Under the pieces are notes generated by a model, which ran no database searches, was not told the DNA's origin, and saw only the letters and a list, made by a program, of their open reading frames with translations. A stretch of 64,000 nt of DNA from Acetobacteraceae bacterium (GTDB lineage: Bacteria > Pseudomonadota > Alphaproteobacteria > Acetobacterales > Acetobacteraceae): NCBI GenBank assembly GCA_947455205.1, contig CANGNF010000027.1, forward strand, positions 1 through 64,000, in the 5' to 3' direction. Positions 45,172-54,901 of this stretch are shown here, one piece after another. Numbering within the stretch: the first letter of the stretch is position 1; every line of letters begins with the position of its first letter. Made by a program: the position numbers and the translations under genes.

Positions 45172-45701
45172 CCGGCCGCCCCATTGGCAAAGCGTATCGG
45201 CGCCGCAAGGGGCGCCGGGGCGGCCCGGGGCTCACATCCACGCGAGACATGACATCCCCGTCATGTCATTTACGTTCAGCTTGCGGTCGCTGACATCGCC
45301 GCAAGGAAGCGTCGGCGCCTGCCGCAACGCGCGATCAGCCAGCCCCTTTTGGCAACCCTGGGTTGTCGCGCGCGGGCATCCACACCAACACCCCTCGCAA
45401 CCCATTGTTTCCGTTGGCACGCCCACGCGCGCCAGCGTCCATCGTTGCGCGCTTCTGCGTCCTGCCGCTGCCGCTTCTTTCGATCCGCCTATGGTTAACA
45501 TCGCTTTTCAGATTACTGATAAGAAATGTTAACCCCGTAAAAACTTACTGTAATTTATGGAACACTTGGTTGACGTTGCCCCCTGATTTTCTCGAATTTA
45601 GCCGCACGACCAGGCGAGGCCTGCGGCCGGGCCTTGCCCGCGCCCAGGGCCCGGCCCGGACGGCATGACGACACGGCAAACCCCAATCAAAGAGGCACGG
45701 G
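45172..45701. other. 530-bp region upstream of the MHS transporter
   Basis: After a GC-rich inverted repeat the region turns AT-rich at 45480-45600 (AACATCGCTTTTCAGATTAC, GTTAACCCCGTAAAAACTTA), which should contain the transporter promoter. A short dyad CAACCC-T-GGGTTG lies at 45353-45365. No gene is supported; short open frames lack ribosome sites and known motifs. Confidence 0.5.
45174..45225. terminator. Nested GC-rich inverted repeat after fpr
   Basis: GGCCGCCCC (45174-45182) pairs with GGGGCGGCC (45217-45225), and GGCGCC (45199-45204) pairs with GGCGCC (45211-45216) inside. It begins 3 bases after the fpr stop. No T-tract follows, so termination is possible but unproven. Confidence 0.4.
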
Positions 45702-47387
45702 ATGGCAACGCACACATCAAGCGAGCAGGCGAACCGATCAATGACCGCCGAGGAACGGAAGGTCATCATCGCCTCCTCCGCCGGCACCGTGTTCGAGTGG
45801 TACGACTTCTACCTGTTCGGCTCGCTGGCCGCCGTCATCGGCGCCAAGTTCTTCTCCCAGTTCAACGAGACCACGCGCACCATCTTTGCGCTGCTGGCCT
45901 TCGCCGCCGGCTTCCTGGTCCGCCCGTTCGGCGCGCTGGTGTTCGGCCGCCTGGGCGACATGCTGGGCCGCAAGTGGACCTTCCTCGTCACCATCCTGAT
46001 CATGGGCTCGTCGACCTTCATCGTCGGCATCCTGCCCACCTCGGACCAGATCGGCATCATCGCGCCGATCATCCTCATCGCGCTCCGCATGCTCCAGGGC
46101 CTGGCGCTGGGCGGTGAGTACGGCGGCGCCGCCACCTACGTGGCCGAGCACGCCCCGCATGGCCGCCGCGGCTTCTACACCAGCTGGATCCAGACCACGG
46201 CCACCGCCGGCCTGTTCCTGTCCCTGCTGGTCATCCTGTTCACCCAGGAAATCCTGAAGACGCAGTACGGCCCGACCGCCTTCGCCGACTGGGGCTGGCG
46301 CATCCCGTTCCTGGTCTCCATCCTGCTGCTCGGCGTCTCCCTGTGGATCCGCCTGCAGCTGAACGAGAGCCCGGCCTTCGCCAAGATGAAGGCCGAGGGC
46401 ACCCACTCCAAGGCGCCGATCACCGAGGCCTTCTTCGTCTGGAAGAACGCCAAGGTCGCCATCTTCGCCCTGCTCGGCCTCACCGCCGGCCAGGCCGTGG
46501 TCTGGTACTCCGGCCAGTTCTACGCGCTGTTCTTCCTCGGCAACGTGCTGAAGGTGGACGGCTACACCGCCAACCTGCTGGTCGCCTGGTCGCTGCTGTT
46601 CGGCACCGGCTTCTTCGTGGTGTTCGGCTGGCTGTCCGACAAGATCGGCCGCAAGCCCATCATCCTCGGCGGCTGCCTGATCGCGGCGCTGACCTACTTC
46701 CCGCTGTTCAACTGGATGGCCGCCACCGCCAACCCCTCGCTGTATGAAGCGCAGCAGCGGGTCCAGGTGGTGGTTGCCGCCGACCCGGCGACCTGCTCGT
46801 TCCAGTTCAACCCGACGGGCACCTCCAGCTTCACCACGACCTGCGACATCGCCAAGGCGGCGCTGGCCCGGGCCTCGGTGCGCTACACCAACGAGGCGAC
46901 GGCGGCGGGCAGCCCCACCGTGGTCCGCGTGGGTGAGACCAGCATCCAGTCGGGCGCGACCTTCGCGGCCAGCCTGACCGCGGCGCTGACCGCGGCCGGC
47001 TATCCGGCGGCGTCCAACCCGTCGGTCGCCAAGATGACCACCCCGTGGGACATCTTCAAGCCGCAGGTGGCCACGCTGATCCTGATCCTGTTCATCCTGG
47101 TGCTCTACGTCACCATGGTCTACGGGCCGGTCGCGGCGGCACTGGTGGAACTGTTCCCCACCCGCATCCGCTACACCTCCATGTCGCTGCCCTACCACAT
47201 CGGCAATGGCTGGTTCGGCGGCCTGCTGCCGGCCACCGCCTTCGCCATGAACGCGGCCAGCGGCGACCCCTTCTACGGTCTGTGGTACCCGATCGTGATC
47301 GCGGTCGGCACCTTCGTCATCGGCACCATCTTCATCCCCGAGACCAAGGACCGCGACATCTTCGCGGAGGAGAACGCCGGGCGCTGA
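45702..47387 (+). CDS. MHS-family MFS transporter with large loop insertion
   Basis: The 561-aa protein belongs to the metabolite:H+ symporter branch of the major facilitator superfamily (ProP/ShiA/KgtP-like). Motifs are SAGTVFEWYDFYLFGSLA near the N-terminus, GRLGDMLGRKWT (motif A) and LALGGEYGGAATYVAEHAP. A second motif A copy, GWLSDKIGRKP, starts the second half. Typical members have about 430-450 residues. Here an extra segment of about 105 residues (about 346-452) lies between predicted helices 8 and 9, with two Cys (ATCSFQF and TTCDIA) that could form a disulfide if periplasmic. It probably imports an organic acid or osmolyte. A strong terminator follows at 47461. Confidence 0.9.
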   Translation: MATHTSSEQANRSMTAEERKVIIASSAGTVFEWYDFYLFGSLAAVIGAKFFSQFNETTRTIFALLAFAAGFLVRPFGALVFGRLGDMLGRKWTFLVTILIMGSSTFIVGILPTSDQIGIIAPIILIALRMLQGLALGGEYGGAATYVAEHAPHGRRGFYTSWIQTTATAGLFLSLLVILFTQEILKTQYGPTAFADWGWRIPFLVSILLLGVSLWIRLQLNESPAFAKMKAEGTHSKAPITEAFFVWKNAKVAIFALLGLTAGQAVVWYSGQFYALFFLGNVLKVDGYTANLLVAWSLLFGTGFFVVFGWLSDKIGRKPIILGGCLIAALTYFPLFNWMAATANPSLYEAQQRVQVVVAADPATCSFQFNPTGTSSFTTTCDIAKAALARASVRYTNEATAAGSPTVVRVGETSIQSGATFAASLTAALTAAGYPAASNPSVAKMTTPWDIFKPQVATLILILFILVLYVTMVYGPVAAALVELFPTRIRYTSMSLPYHIGNGWFGGLLPATAFAMNAASGDPFYGLWYPIVIAVGTFVIGTIFIPETKDRDIFAEENAGR

Positions 47388-47460
47388 CCCGAGCAGGCAC
47401 CCCGTTCCGGCGGAAACGCCGGGACGGATGCCGCTCGGCCGCCCTGTGTTGAGACGGAAC

Positions 47461-47495
47461 AGCGCCGGGGTGCAGATCCCGGCGCTTTTTCTTTG
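47461..47495 (+). terminator. Rho-independent terminator after the MHS transporter
   Basis: AGCGCCGGG (47461-47469) pairs with CCCGGCGCT (47478-47486), with an 8-base loop and a TTTTTCTTT tail. This is a textbook intrinsic terminator for the upstream plus-strand gene. Confidence 0.9.
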
Positions 47496-47605
47496 CCCAG
47501 ATCACGCCGGCGCCATGGCGCCGCGCCAGGACCAGCCGCTTCCCCATGGCCCGCCCCCTGCCCGCCCGCCAGGCCGCACCAGGCCCCGGCCAGCCGCGCC
47601 CGCGC

Positions 47606-48649
47606 TCAGGCCCCCGGCGGGTCGCCGGCGCCCCGCACGCCGCGGTCCACCCAATGCCGGTGCGCCAGGCCGCGCGCCGCCAGCCAGTCCTGCAGCGCCC
47701 AGGCCAGCACCGCCTCCCGCCCGCCCAGCAGCCGGCGGGGCGAGGGCAGCGGCACCGGGGCGAAGGGCGTGCTGTGGGCCTGGCCCCACAGCGCAATCCG
47801 CACCGTGCCCGCCGCACCCTGGGTGCGGGCGTGGAAGCCGTAGGTATCCGCCACCACCAGGGTATTGGCCGGCACCACATGCTGGACCGCCGGCCCCAGC
47901 CCCAGCCCGGCCAGTTCCTCCGGCCGCACCCGCAGCGACCCGCGCCGGCTCATCGCATCGGCGCCGCGCCAGTCCAGGCTGCGCGCCTGCTCCCAGGCCA
48001 GCCGCGCCGGGCTGGCGCGGTGGGACCCTGCCACGTACTGGAACGGCCCCTCGCCCTCGCCGACATCGTCAAGGTACAGCCAGGCCTTCACCATCGGGAA
48101 GAAGGTGTCGCTGTGCAGCACCACCTGCGGGTCGGGCGGCGCCTCGCGGTGCTGGGCGAAGATGCTCTGCACGAAGACCAGCGGCGGCATCCGGCTGGCG
48201 GCGACATAGGCCAGCAGCCCGCGCCATGCGCCCGAGGCCAGCACCGCCCGGGTCTCCGGCAGGCCGCCGAGCACGGCGGGCGGCAGCGCCAGCAGCCGGT
48301 TCAGCACATCGCCTTGGGCATGTTCCCGCGCCGGCGCCCGCAGCCCCAGCAGCTCCGCCCGCAGCCGGGCGAAGCGCTCCGGCGGCAGGAAGTCGCGCTT
48401 CACCACGATGCCGTCGCGGTCGAAGGTGGCGCGGTCCGCGGCCGAGACACCGCCGGCCAGCCACCGGCGCCGCGCCGCCGCCGCGCCCTGCGCCAGCGCC
48501 ACGCGGCGGGCGTGCAGCCCCAGACGGTTCAACCTGTCGCTGCCCAGCAGCGGATTGTCGCAGAACGCCCGCGCCGAGCCGGCCAGGGCCAGCGCCTGCC
48601 CCGGCAGCCGCGCCAGGCGCAACCCTTCGCGCAGCCAGTGCATCATCAT
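47606..48649 (-). CDS. Phytanoyl-CoA dioxygenase-family oxygenase
   Basis: The 347-aa protein is a likely Fe(II)/2-oxoglutarate dioxygenase of the PhyH family. ATG 48649 is the most upstream of three in-frame Met codons; an open frame to 48808 is just the prpE leader in antisense. The jelly-roll metal triad is suggested by His and Asp in LHSDTFFPMVKAWLYL and the distal His in DTYGFHARTQG, with the Arg in TVRIALWGQ for 2-oxoglutarate. N-terminal residues 1-90 are helical and extra. Related bacterial genes modify lipids or secondary metabolites. Substrate unknown. It is divergent from prpE with a 157-bp shared promoter region. Confidence 0.78.
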   Translation of the reverse strand: MMMHWLREGLRLARLPGQALALAGSARAFCDNPLLGSDRLNRLGLHARRVALAQGAAAARRRWLAGGVSAADRATFDRDGIVVKRDFLPPERFARLRAELLGLRAPAREHAQGDVLNRLLALPPAVLGGLPETRAVLASGAWRGLLAYVAASRMPPLVFVQSIFAQHREAPPDPQVVLHSDTFFPMVKAWLYLDDVGEGEGPFQYVAGSHRASPARLAWEQARSLDWRGADAMSRRGSLRVRPEELAGLGLGPAVQHVVPANTLVVADTYGFHARTQGAAGTVRIALWGQAHSTPFAPVPLPSPRRLLGGREAVLAWALQDWLAARGLAHRHWVDRGVRGAGDPPGA

Positions 48650-48806
48650 GGCGCCCAGCCTACCCCGGCGCCCGTCGCCTCGGCAACGACGCGCGGGGCT
48701 GACCCAGCGCAAGGCCAGCCCCCTGGCCACCGCGATACCAAGGCCCGCGCCGCTTGCTGGCGCGACCCCGCCCTGCAAGCCTGACCCCAACAAGCGGAGG
48801 AAACCC

Positions 48807-50699
48807 ATGCCCCAACCCGGCTACGACGCCACCTATGCCGACTGGCGCCAGCACCCGGAAAGCTGGTGGAACGCCGCCGCCCGCGGCATCGACTGGATCA
48901 CCGCGCCGACCGCCGCCTTCGACCCCGGCGCCGGGGTCTATGGCCGCTGGTTCCCCGGCAGCCAGCTGAACACCTGCCACAACGCGGTGGACCGCCATGT
49001 CGCCGCCGGCCGCGGCGACCAGGCCGCGATCATCTGGGACAGCCCGATGACCGGCCGGGTGGAGACCACGACCTATGCCCAGCTGCAGGACCGCGTCGCC
49101 CGCCTGGCCGGCGCCATGGCCGCGCGCGGAGTCGGCAAGGGCGACCGCGTCATCCTCTATCTGCCGATGATCGCCGAGGCCGCGGTGGGCATGCTGGCCT
49201 GCGCCCGGCTTGGCGCCGTGCATTCCGTGGTGTTCGGCGGATTCGCCGCCGCCGAGCTGGCCGCCCGCATCGCCGATGCCGAGCCCAAGCTGATCCTGAC
49301 GGCGTCCTGCGGCCTGGAGCCGGGGCGGACCATTGCCTACAAGCCGCTGCTGGACACCGCGATCGACCTTTCCCCGCACAAGCCCGGCGCGGTGCTGGTG
49401 CTGCAGCGGGAAGCCCTGGCCGCCACGCTGAAGCCCGGCCGCGACGAGGACTGGCTGGCCGCCGAATCCGCCGCCACCCCGCACCCCTGCGTGCCCGTGG
49501 CGGGCACCGACCCGCTGTACATCCTCTACACCTCGGGCACGACCGGCAAACCCAAGGGCGTGCTGCGCGACAATGCCGGCCACGCCGTGGCGCTGCACAA
49601 CAGCATGTCCATGATCTACGGCGTGAAGCCGGGCGATGTGTACTGGGCCGCCAGCGATGTCGGCTGGGTGGTCGGCCACAGCTACATCGTCTACGCGCCG
49701 CTGCTGGCCGGCTGCAGCACCGTCATCTTCGAGGGCAAGCCGGTGGGCACGCCGGATGCCGGCACCTTCTGGCGGGTCTGCGCCCAGCATGGCGTGAAGG
49801 TGCTGTTCACCGCGCCGACCGCGATTCGCGCGATCAAGAAGGAAGACCCAGAGGGCAAGCTGCTGGCCAAGTACGACCTCAGCAAACTGGAAGCCCTGTT
49901 CCTGGCCGGGGAACGCTGCGACCCGCCGACCCAGATCTGGATCGCCGACCTGCTGGGCAAGCCGGTGGTGGACCATTGGTGGCAGACCGAGACCGGCTGG
50001 GCCATCACCTCGGGCTTCCGCGGCCTGGGCCTGTTCGAGATGCGCCCCGGCAGCGGCGGCAAGGCCAGCCCGGGCTACGACGTGCGCGCCCTGGACGAGG
50101 CCGGCCAGCCCGTGCCCGCCGGCCAGATCGGCAGCCTGGCGGTCAAGCTGCCGCTGCCGCCGGCCTGCCTGCCCACGCTGTTCAAGGCCGATGACCGCTT
50201 CCGCGAGTCGTACCTGGAGGCCTTCCCCGGTTGGTACAACACCGGCGACGCCGGCATGGTGGACGCGGATGGCTATGTCTGGGTCATGTCCCGCACCGAC
50301 GACATCATCAACGTCGCGGGCCATCGGCTGAGCACCGGCGCCATGGAGGAAGTCCTCGCCGGCCATCCGGATGTGGCGGAATGCGCCGTCGTCGGCATCA
50401 AGGACAGCCTGAAGGGCCAGGTGCCGCTGGGCATGGTGGTGCTGAAGGCCGGCTCCACCCGCGACGAGGCCGAGATCACCAAGGACCTGGTCCGCCTGGT
50501 GCGGGACAAGATCGGCCCGGTCGCCGCCTTCAAGGACTGCACCGTGGTCGCCCGCCTGCCCAAGACCCGCAGCGGCAAGATCCTGCGCGCCACGCTGCGC
50601 AAGATCGCGGATGGCGAGACCTATGCGGTGCCCCCCACCATCGACGACCCGGCGATCCTGGCGGAGATGGAATCGACGCTGAAGGCATTGATGCGCTGA
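48807..50699 (+). CDS. prpE: Propionyl-CoA synthetase
   Basis: The 630-aa acyl-CoA synthetase (ANL superfamily) is of PrpE type rather than Acs. Diagnostic segments include GRWFPGSQLNTCHNAVDRHV, ARLGAVHSVVFGGFAAAELA and GLEPGRTIAYKPLLD. The P-loop is YTSGTTGKPKGVLRDN (about 240). The catalytic Lys is in TRSGKILRATLRK (about 592) and is usually acetylated for control. It turns propionate, ATP and CoA into propionyl-CoA. GCGGAGG lies 6 bases before ATG 48807. No prpBCD is adjacent, so propionyl-CoA may enter the methylmalonyl route. Confidence 0.92.
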   Translation: MPQPGYDATYADWRQHPESWWNAAARGIDWITAPTAAFDPGAGVYGRWFPGSQLNTCHNAVDRHVAAGRGDQAAIIWDSPMTGRVETTTYAQLQDRVARLAGAMAARGVGKGDRVILYLPMIAEAAVGMLACARLGAVHSVVFGGFAAAELAARIADAEPKLILTASCGLEPGRTIAYKPLLDTAIDLSPHKPGAVLVLQREALAATLKPGRDEDWLAAESAATPHPCVPVAGTDPLYILYTSGTTGKPKGVLRDNAGHAVALHNSMSMIYGVKPGDVYWAASDVGWVVGHSYIVYAPLLAGCSTVIFEGKPVGTPDAGTFWRVCAQHGVKVLFTAPTAIRAIKKEDPEGKLLAKYDLSKLEALFLAGERCDPPTQIWIADLLGKPVVDHWWQTETGWAITSGFRGLGLFEMRPGSGGKASPGYDVRALDEAGQPVPAGQIGSLAVKLPLPPACLPTLFKADDRFRESYLEAFPGWYNTGDAGMVDADGYVWVMSRTDDIINVAGHRLSTGAMEEVLAGHPDVAECAVVGIKDSLKGQVPLGMVVLKAGSTRDEAEITKDLVRLVRDKIGPVAAFKDCTVVARLPKTRSGKILRATLRKIADGETYAVPPTIDDPAILAEMESTLKALMR

Positions 50700-50760
50700 A
50701 CCACGGCCCGCGCGGGCTGGCCCCCCGGGCCGGCCCGCCAGGGCGCGAACCCTCCGGGGC

Positions 50761-50799
50761 ACAATTGAAAACGGCCGGTCCCACCTGGGGACCGGCCGT
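50761..50799 (-). terminator. Intrinsic terminator of the FG-GAP protein gene
   Basis: ACGGCCGGTCCC (50771-50782) and GGGACCGGCCGT (50788-50799) form a 12-bp perfect stem with loop ACCTG. Read on the minus strand it is followed by TTTTCAATT, so it ends the gene at 50827. It may also terminate prpE from the other side, where it lacks the T-run. Confidence 0.85.
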
Positions 50800-50826
50800 G
50801 ATCTCAACCGCGGTTGCGGCCTGGCT

Positions 50827-53277
50827 TCAGCCGTACAGCGACCAGTTGGCCGCCACATCGATATGGCCGGCCGAGCCCTGGCCGATGATGCTGGCGCCGT
50901 TCATCTCCCAGATCCACACGTCGCCGGTGGTGGAGGTGAACAGAAGGTCGGCATTGCCGTCACCGTTGTAGTCATTGACCTGCCGGATGGTCCACTCGGC
51001 CGGGTCGATGGTCGCCACCGCATCCAGCGCCACAACGCTGCCGGTGCCGACGCCATTGCTGTCCTTGCTCAGCGTGGCGATGATGACGGTGCCATCGGCG
51101 GCGCGCGTCACCAGGTCGGCAATGCCGTCGCCATTGAAGTCGCCGACACCCTTCACGCTCAGGTTGGAGCCGATGCTGATGGTAGTGCTGGTGTGGTTCT
51201 GGCCCTGCATGAACCAGTACTGCACCTTGTTGGCCGCAGCGTTGTACCAGACCACGTCACTGGTCGCGTCGCCGTTCACGTCGCCGAAGCCCAGCACGCT
51301 GTAGGAGCCGGTGCCGCCGCCGCCCAGCGCCACGTCCGGCGGCGCATTGCCGACATTGCCCTGGCTGATGATGGTGCCGCCATTCATCGACCACTCGTAG
51401 ACCATGCCGGTATTGGCCTGCCACAGCACGTCGGCATGGCCGTCGCCGTCGAAGTCGCGCACGCCCAGCGCATGCCACACCGACGGGTCGAGGAACACCG
51501 GCACGCCCAGGCTGGTCACGTCGCCCTGCGTGGCGATGCTGCCGCCATTCATGGTCCAGAAGTACACCTCGCCATTCGTGGTGTTGTGGAACACCAGGTC
51601 GGCCTTACCGTCGCCGCTCAGGTCACCAACGCCCGCCACGCTCCAGATCGGGTCAACCTGGCCGGCCGTGTGGGTATAGGCATCCACGCCGGTGCCGTTG
51701 TTGTTCCAGATCCAGACATCGCCGCTGGCGGCGCGCCAGAAGGTGCCGGACCGGCCGACGCCGAAGAAGTCGTCCTGCGGCGCCGAGGTCAGCGTGTTGG
51801 TCACATCGCTGAACGAGATGGTCTCGAAGTGGCTGAAGTTGATGGTCTGGCCGCCCTTCAAGAGGATGCCGCTGCCATCGCCGTTGTCGAAGATCGAGTA
51901 GCTGGCCTTGGTGCTGGTCAGGTGCAGCGTGTCCACGCCCAGCCCGCCATCCAGCGTCTCGCTGCCGGTGCTCTTGGCGGTGAAGCTGTCATTGCCGGTG
52001 CCGCCGATGATCGACGGCGCCGCGCCGGTGATCACGTCGTTGCCGGTCTTGCCGGTGACCGAGCCGGCCGAGAGGTCGATGATCAGCGGGCTGCTGAACA
52101 GCGCGTAGCTCAGCGTGCCATGGCCGTTCAGGCTGTAGGTATCCGCGCCGCTGCTGGCGAAGATGGTGAAGCCCGTGGCGCTGCTGGCGGTGAAGCTGTC
52201 GGCGCCGGCCGAGCCCTTGAACTGCTCGATACTGGTGTAGGTGCCGGTGATGCCGGTGGCGGTGCGCGCGTCCAGGTTCACCGTGGCCGCGGCGACCGAG
52301 GAGAAGCTGAGCAGGTCGGTGCCGGCGCCGCCATCCAGCGCGGCAACCGTGCGGGTGGTGCTGGCGGTGAAGGTGTCGTTGTGGTCGGTGCCGACCAGGC
52401 TGGTCAGCGCGCCGCCCGTCAGGGCGTCGGTGCCGGCACCGTTCTTGCCGAGGATCGTGCCGGTCTGCAGGTTGAAGGACAGACCGACCGTCGGCGCGGT
52501 GATGGCATAGGCGGCATAGCTCAGTCCGCCGTTGCCGTTCAGCACATAGGTGTCGTCGCCTTCGGAGGCCAGCAGGGTGTAGCCGGTGGCGCTGCCGGTC
52601 GAGAACAGGTCGTCATTCGACGAACCCTGGAAGTTCTCGAAGTTGCTGAACGAGTTGCCGGCGTCATCGACGCCGTTGCCGAGGTCGACGGTAACGCCGT
52701 CAACGCCGAAATTGGTCCACTTCAGCGTATCGCCGCCGCCACCATTGGCGCCGCCATCGACCGAGCCGATGGTCTTGGTCGGGTCCAGCAGGACGGTGTC
52801 GTCATTGCTGGTCATCACCAGGTTCTTCGGGGTGACGACGATCGAGTCCGAGTTGCTGCCGGTCTTGCCCGCGACCAAGCCGGTCTTCAGGTTCACCGAC
52901 AGGCCGACGGCGTAGCCGGCGTAGCTCAGCGTGCTGTTGCCATACAGGCTGTAGGTGTCGCTGCCCTCGCTCACATACACCGTATAGGCGGTGCCAGTGC
53001 GCGGCGCGGCGTTGGTGTAGGTGATCAGGTCGTCGTCGGTGGAACCGCGCACCGCGGTGATGCCGACCAGCGTGATGCCGATGGTCGTGATGCCGATGTC
53101 GACGCCGGCGGTGCCATTGCCCAGGTTCGGGTCGGCCAGCGTCAGCGTCAGGCTGCTGATGCTGGGGTCGGAGAAGTCAACGATGACGCCGCTGAACCCC
53201 CCGCTGGAATAGGTCGTAAAGGACGGATCCGTAACCAGAAGCGTCTGGGAATTCGCGGTCGCAGTCTTCGTCGCCAT
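50827..53277 (-). CDS. Secreted repeat protein with FG-GAP/VCBS C-terminus
   Basis: The 816-aa protein starts at ATG 53277, with GGAGG 8 bases upstream, and has no signal peptide. The N-terminal two-thirds (1-520) consists of degenerate RTX-like beta-roll units (SEGDDTYVLNGNGGLSYAAY type, four related copies). The C-terminal third (about 530-816) has five FG-GAP-type repeats, each of the form GVGDLSGDGKADLVFHNTT followed by a W/Y-rich NGEVYFWTMNGG. It is probably exported by type I secretion as a calcium-binding surface or matrix protein. The C-terminal repeat resembles the orphan fragment at 36820. Composition (low Lys/Arg) suits secreted acidic proteins. Confidence 0.8.
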   Translation of the reverse strand: MATKTATANSQTLLVTDPSFTTYSSGGFSGVIVDFSDPSISSLTLTLADPNLGNGTAGVDIGITTIGITLVGITAVRGSTDDDLITYTNAAPRTGTAYTVYVSEGSDTYSLYGNSTLSYAGYAVGLSVNLKTGLVAGKTGSNSDSIVVTPKNLVMTSNDDTVLLDPTKTIGSVDGGANGGGGDTLKWTNFGVDGVTVDLGNGVDDAGNSFSNFENFQGSSNDDLFSTGSATGYTLLASEGDDTYVLNGNGGLSYAAYAITAPTVGLSFNLQTGTILGKNGAGTDALTGGALTSLVGTDHNDTFTASTTRTVAALDGGAGTDLLSFSSVAAATVNLDARTATGITGTYTSIEQFKGSAGADSFTASSATGFTIFASSGADTYSLNGHGTLSYALFSSPLIIDLSAGSVTGKTGNDVITGAAPSIIGGTGNDSFTAKSTGSETLDGGLGVDTLHLTSTKASYSIFDNGDGSGILLKGGQTINFSHFETISFSDVTNTLTSAPQDDFFGVGRSGTFWRAASGDVWIWNNNGTGVDAYTHTAGQVDPIWSVAGVGDLSGDGKADLVFHNTTNGEVYFWTMNGGSIATQGDVTSLGVPVFLDPSVWHALGVRDFDGDGHADVLWQANTGMVYEWSMNGGTIISQGNVGNAPPDVALGGGGTGSYSVLGFGDVNGDATSDVVWYNAAANKVQYWFMQGQNHTSTTISIGSNLSVKGVGDFNGDGIADLVTRAADGTVIIATLSKDSNGVGTGSVVALDAVATIDPAEWTIRQVNDYNGDGNADLLFTSTTGDVWIWEMNGASIIGQGSAGHIDVAANWSLYG

Positions 53278-53749
53278 GATGCGGCCTCCGGCAAGGGGGG
53301 TCCGACCGGCCAGGCGCCCATGCGCCGACCTGCCGGTGGTCTTGGTTCGGGTTAATACTATGTTTACAACCACAGGTGAAGCGGTACCGCCGTCTCATTT
53401 TGTATTCATGGTTGCTGTCATTTACGGCGGCTCGCGCAGGGTGCCGTTGCCGATGCATTCATATACGGTGGCCGAATGGCCGCAGACCCTTGGTTTTGGC
53501 GGCCTTCAGGCGGTTCGGTCCGCCCCTGTTGACCAAACATACCCTGCCCGCCGGCCTGATCATCACGCGTTCGTGAAGTATGTTGCAGCGCACCTTGCTT
53601 GCGGAAGCCGGCGCTTTGCAAGGCTTACGCGCGACATGCCGAGTGTAATGAGTTGTCACCGATGCTGCGATTGCGTTGACCCTAGTTCAACCAGAGATTA
53701 AAGGATGCCTAACACCAGCGGCCCCGCCCTGGATCGAGGAGTTCCCCCG
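53278..53749. promoter_or_regulatory. 470-bp divergent control region between two repeat proteins
   Basis: Between the FG-GAP gene (minus) and an RTX-like gene (plus) lies an AT-richer stretch, especially 53330-53480 (GGTTAATACTATGTTTACAA and CATTTTGTATTCATGG), the obvious site for promoters. No gene is supported in it. A GAGGAG ribosome site at 53732 serves the right-hand gene. Confidence 0.5.
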
Positions 53750-54802
53750 ATGGCCACCCTTACTGGCTCACACGACATCATCTACGGCCCCGACAGCTTG
53801 GTCGGCGCAGACGCCGGCAACGGCGGCAACAATGCGCTGGACTTCAGCGGGAGCAACACGGACCACATGTTGGTTTCGAGCGGCGACGGCGACACCGTCC
53901 TCGGCGGTGGTGGCGGTGACAGCATCCAGGCCAGCGGCGACGGCGTCCATATCGATGCCGGCGAAGGCGACAACCAGGTCGCCCTCAGTGGTGCCGGCAA
54001 CAGCACCGTTTCGGCCGGCGACGGCAACGACACCTTCGGCGGCTCCGGGGTCGAATCCTCGGCACTTTACCTGGGTGGCGGCCAGAACAGCGTCTTCCTG
54101 GAACTCTCGCACGACGTCACCATCGACGGTTCGCAGGGCGAGCTTGAGGTGATCCTCACCGGCGGTGGCAACCAGGTCGTCGGCGGCAGCGGCGATGACA
54201 GCGTCGCCATCGGCGGCAGCGGCAACCTGCTCTTCGGCGGTGGTGGCAACGATACGGTTCAGGTTGCCGGCGACAACAACTTCGTCGGCGGCGGCGGCAA
54301 CGTTACCGTTGGCGGCGACGGGAACGTGGCCGGCGGCGGCAGCGGCGGTGACAACCTCGTCTCAACCGGCGACAGCGCTATCAACGGCGGCGCCGGTGAC
54401 GACTTTCTGCTCACCATCGGCGGCACAGCCACTGGTGGTGCCGGCAACGACAGTATTTATGGCGTCGACGCCAAACTGATTGGCGGCAAGGGTAACGATG
54501 ACCTTTACGCCGTTAGTGGCGACAACACTCTGCAGGGCGGCAAGGGCTCCGATGACTTCTTCTTCAATCAATCCAGTGCCAACAGCCTCGTCACCGACTT
54601 CGCGGTTGGTCAGGACACCCTGAACTTCTACGCCGGCAACTACGGGGCCGTCTCGTTGACCGCTGGCAACCCCCAGGGCGTCCTTGACCATGCGGTGGAA
54701 ACCGCCTCGGGCGATGTGGAAATCACCTTGGGTTCCGTCACCGTGACCCTGACCGGCCTGACCCTGGCCGACCTGCACGCGGCGACCATCATCGTCCACT
54801 AG
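53750..54802 (+). CDS. Gly-rich RTX-like beta-roll protein
   Basis: About 350 aa from ATG 53750, preceded by GAGGAG; an upstream ATG 53705 gives 15 extra residues and no ribosome site. The body is a continuous beta-roll of Gly/Asn/Asp-rich repeats (DGDTVLGGGGGDSIQASGDG, GGSGDDSVAIGGSGNLLFGG). A C-terminal cap (SLVTDFAVGQDTLNFYAGNY) is like the DF-x-x-G-x-D-x-L motif before type I secretion signals. No signal peptide is present. It probably binds Ca2+ outside the cell. It is divergent from the FG-GAP protein and followed by a strong terminator. Confidence 0.82.
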   Translation: MATLTGSHDIIYGPDSLVGADAGNGGNNALDFSGSNTDHMLVSSGDGDTVLGGGGGDSIQASGDGVHIDAGEGDNQVALSGAGNSTVSAGDGNDTFGGSGVESSALYLGGGQNSVFLELSHDVTIDGSQGELEVILTGGGNQVVGGSGDDSVAIGGSGNLLFGGGGNDTVQVAGDNNFVGGGGNVTVGGDGNVAGGGSGGDNLVSTGDSAINGGAGDDFLLTIGGTATGGAGNDSIYGVDAKLIGGKGNDDLYAVSGDNTLQGGKGSDDFFFNQSSANSLVTDFAVGQDTLNFYAGNYGAVSLTAGNPQGVLDHAVETASGDVEITLGSVTVTLTGLTLADLHAATIIVH

Positions 54803-54820
54803 GACGGATGGCCCCAAAAA

Positions 54821-54857
54821 GGCCCTCCCGCCGGCAACGGCGCGGAGGGTCTTTTTG
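54821..54857 (+). terminator. Rho-independent terminator after the RTX-like gene
   Basis: GCCCTCC-GCCG and CGGC-GGAGGG form an interrupted stem around GCAA, then TCTTTTTG. A GCCCCAAAAAGG run lies just before it. Confidence 0.85.
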
Positions 54858-54901
54858 TATGCGCACCACGGTTGCCGTGGCGGCCCGGCCGTTAACCCGG
54901 C

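Noticed and set aside
50863..53355. An 830-codon plus-strand open frame opposite the FG-GAP gene
   Set aside because: Same effect of third-position GC bias; the minus-strand frame has clear FG-GAP motifs, a GGAGG site and a terminator.
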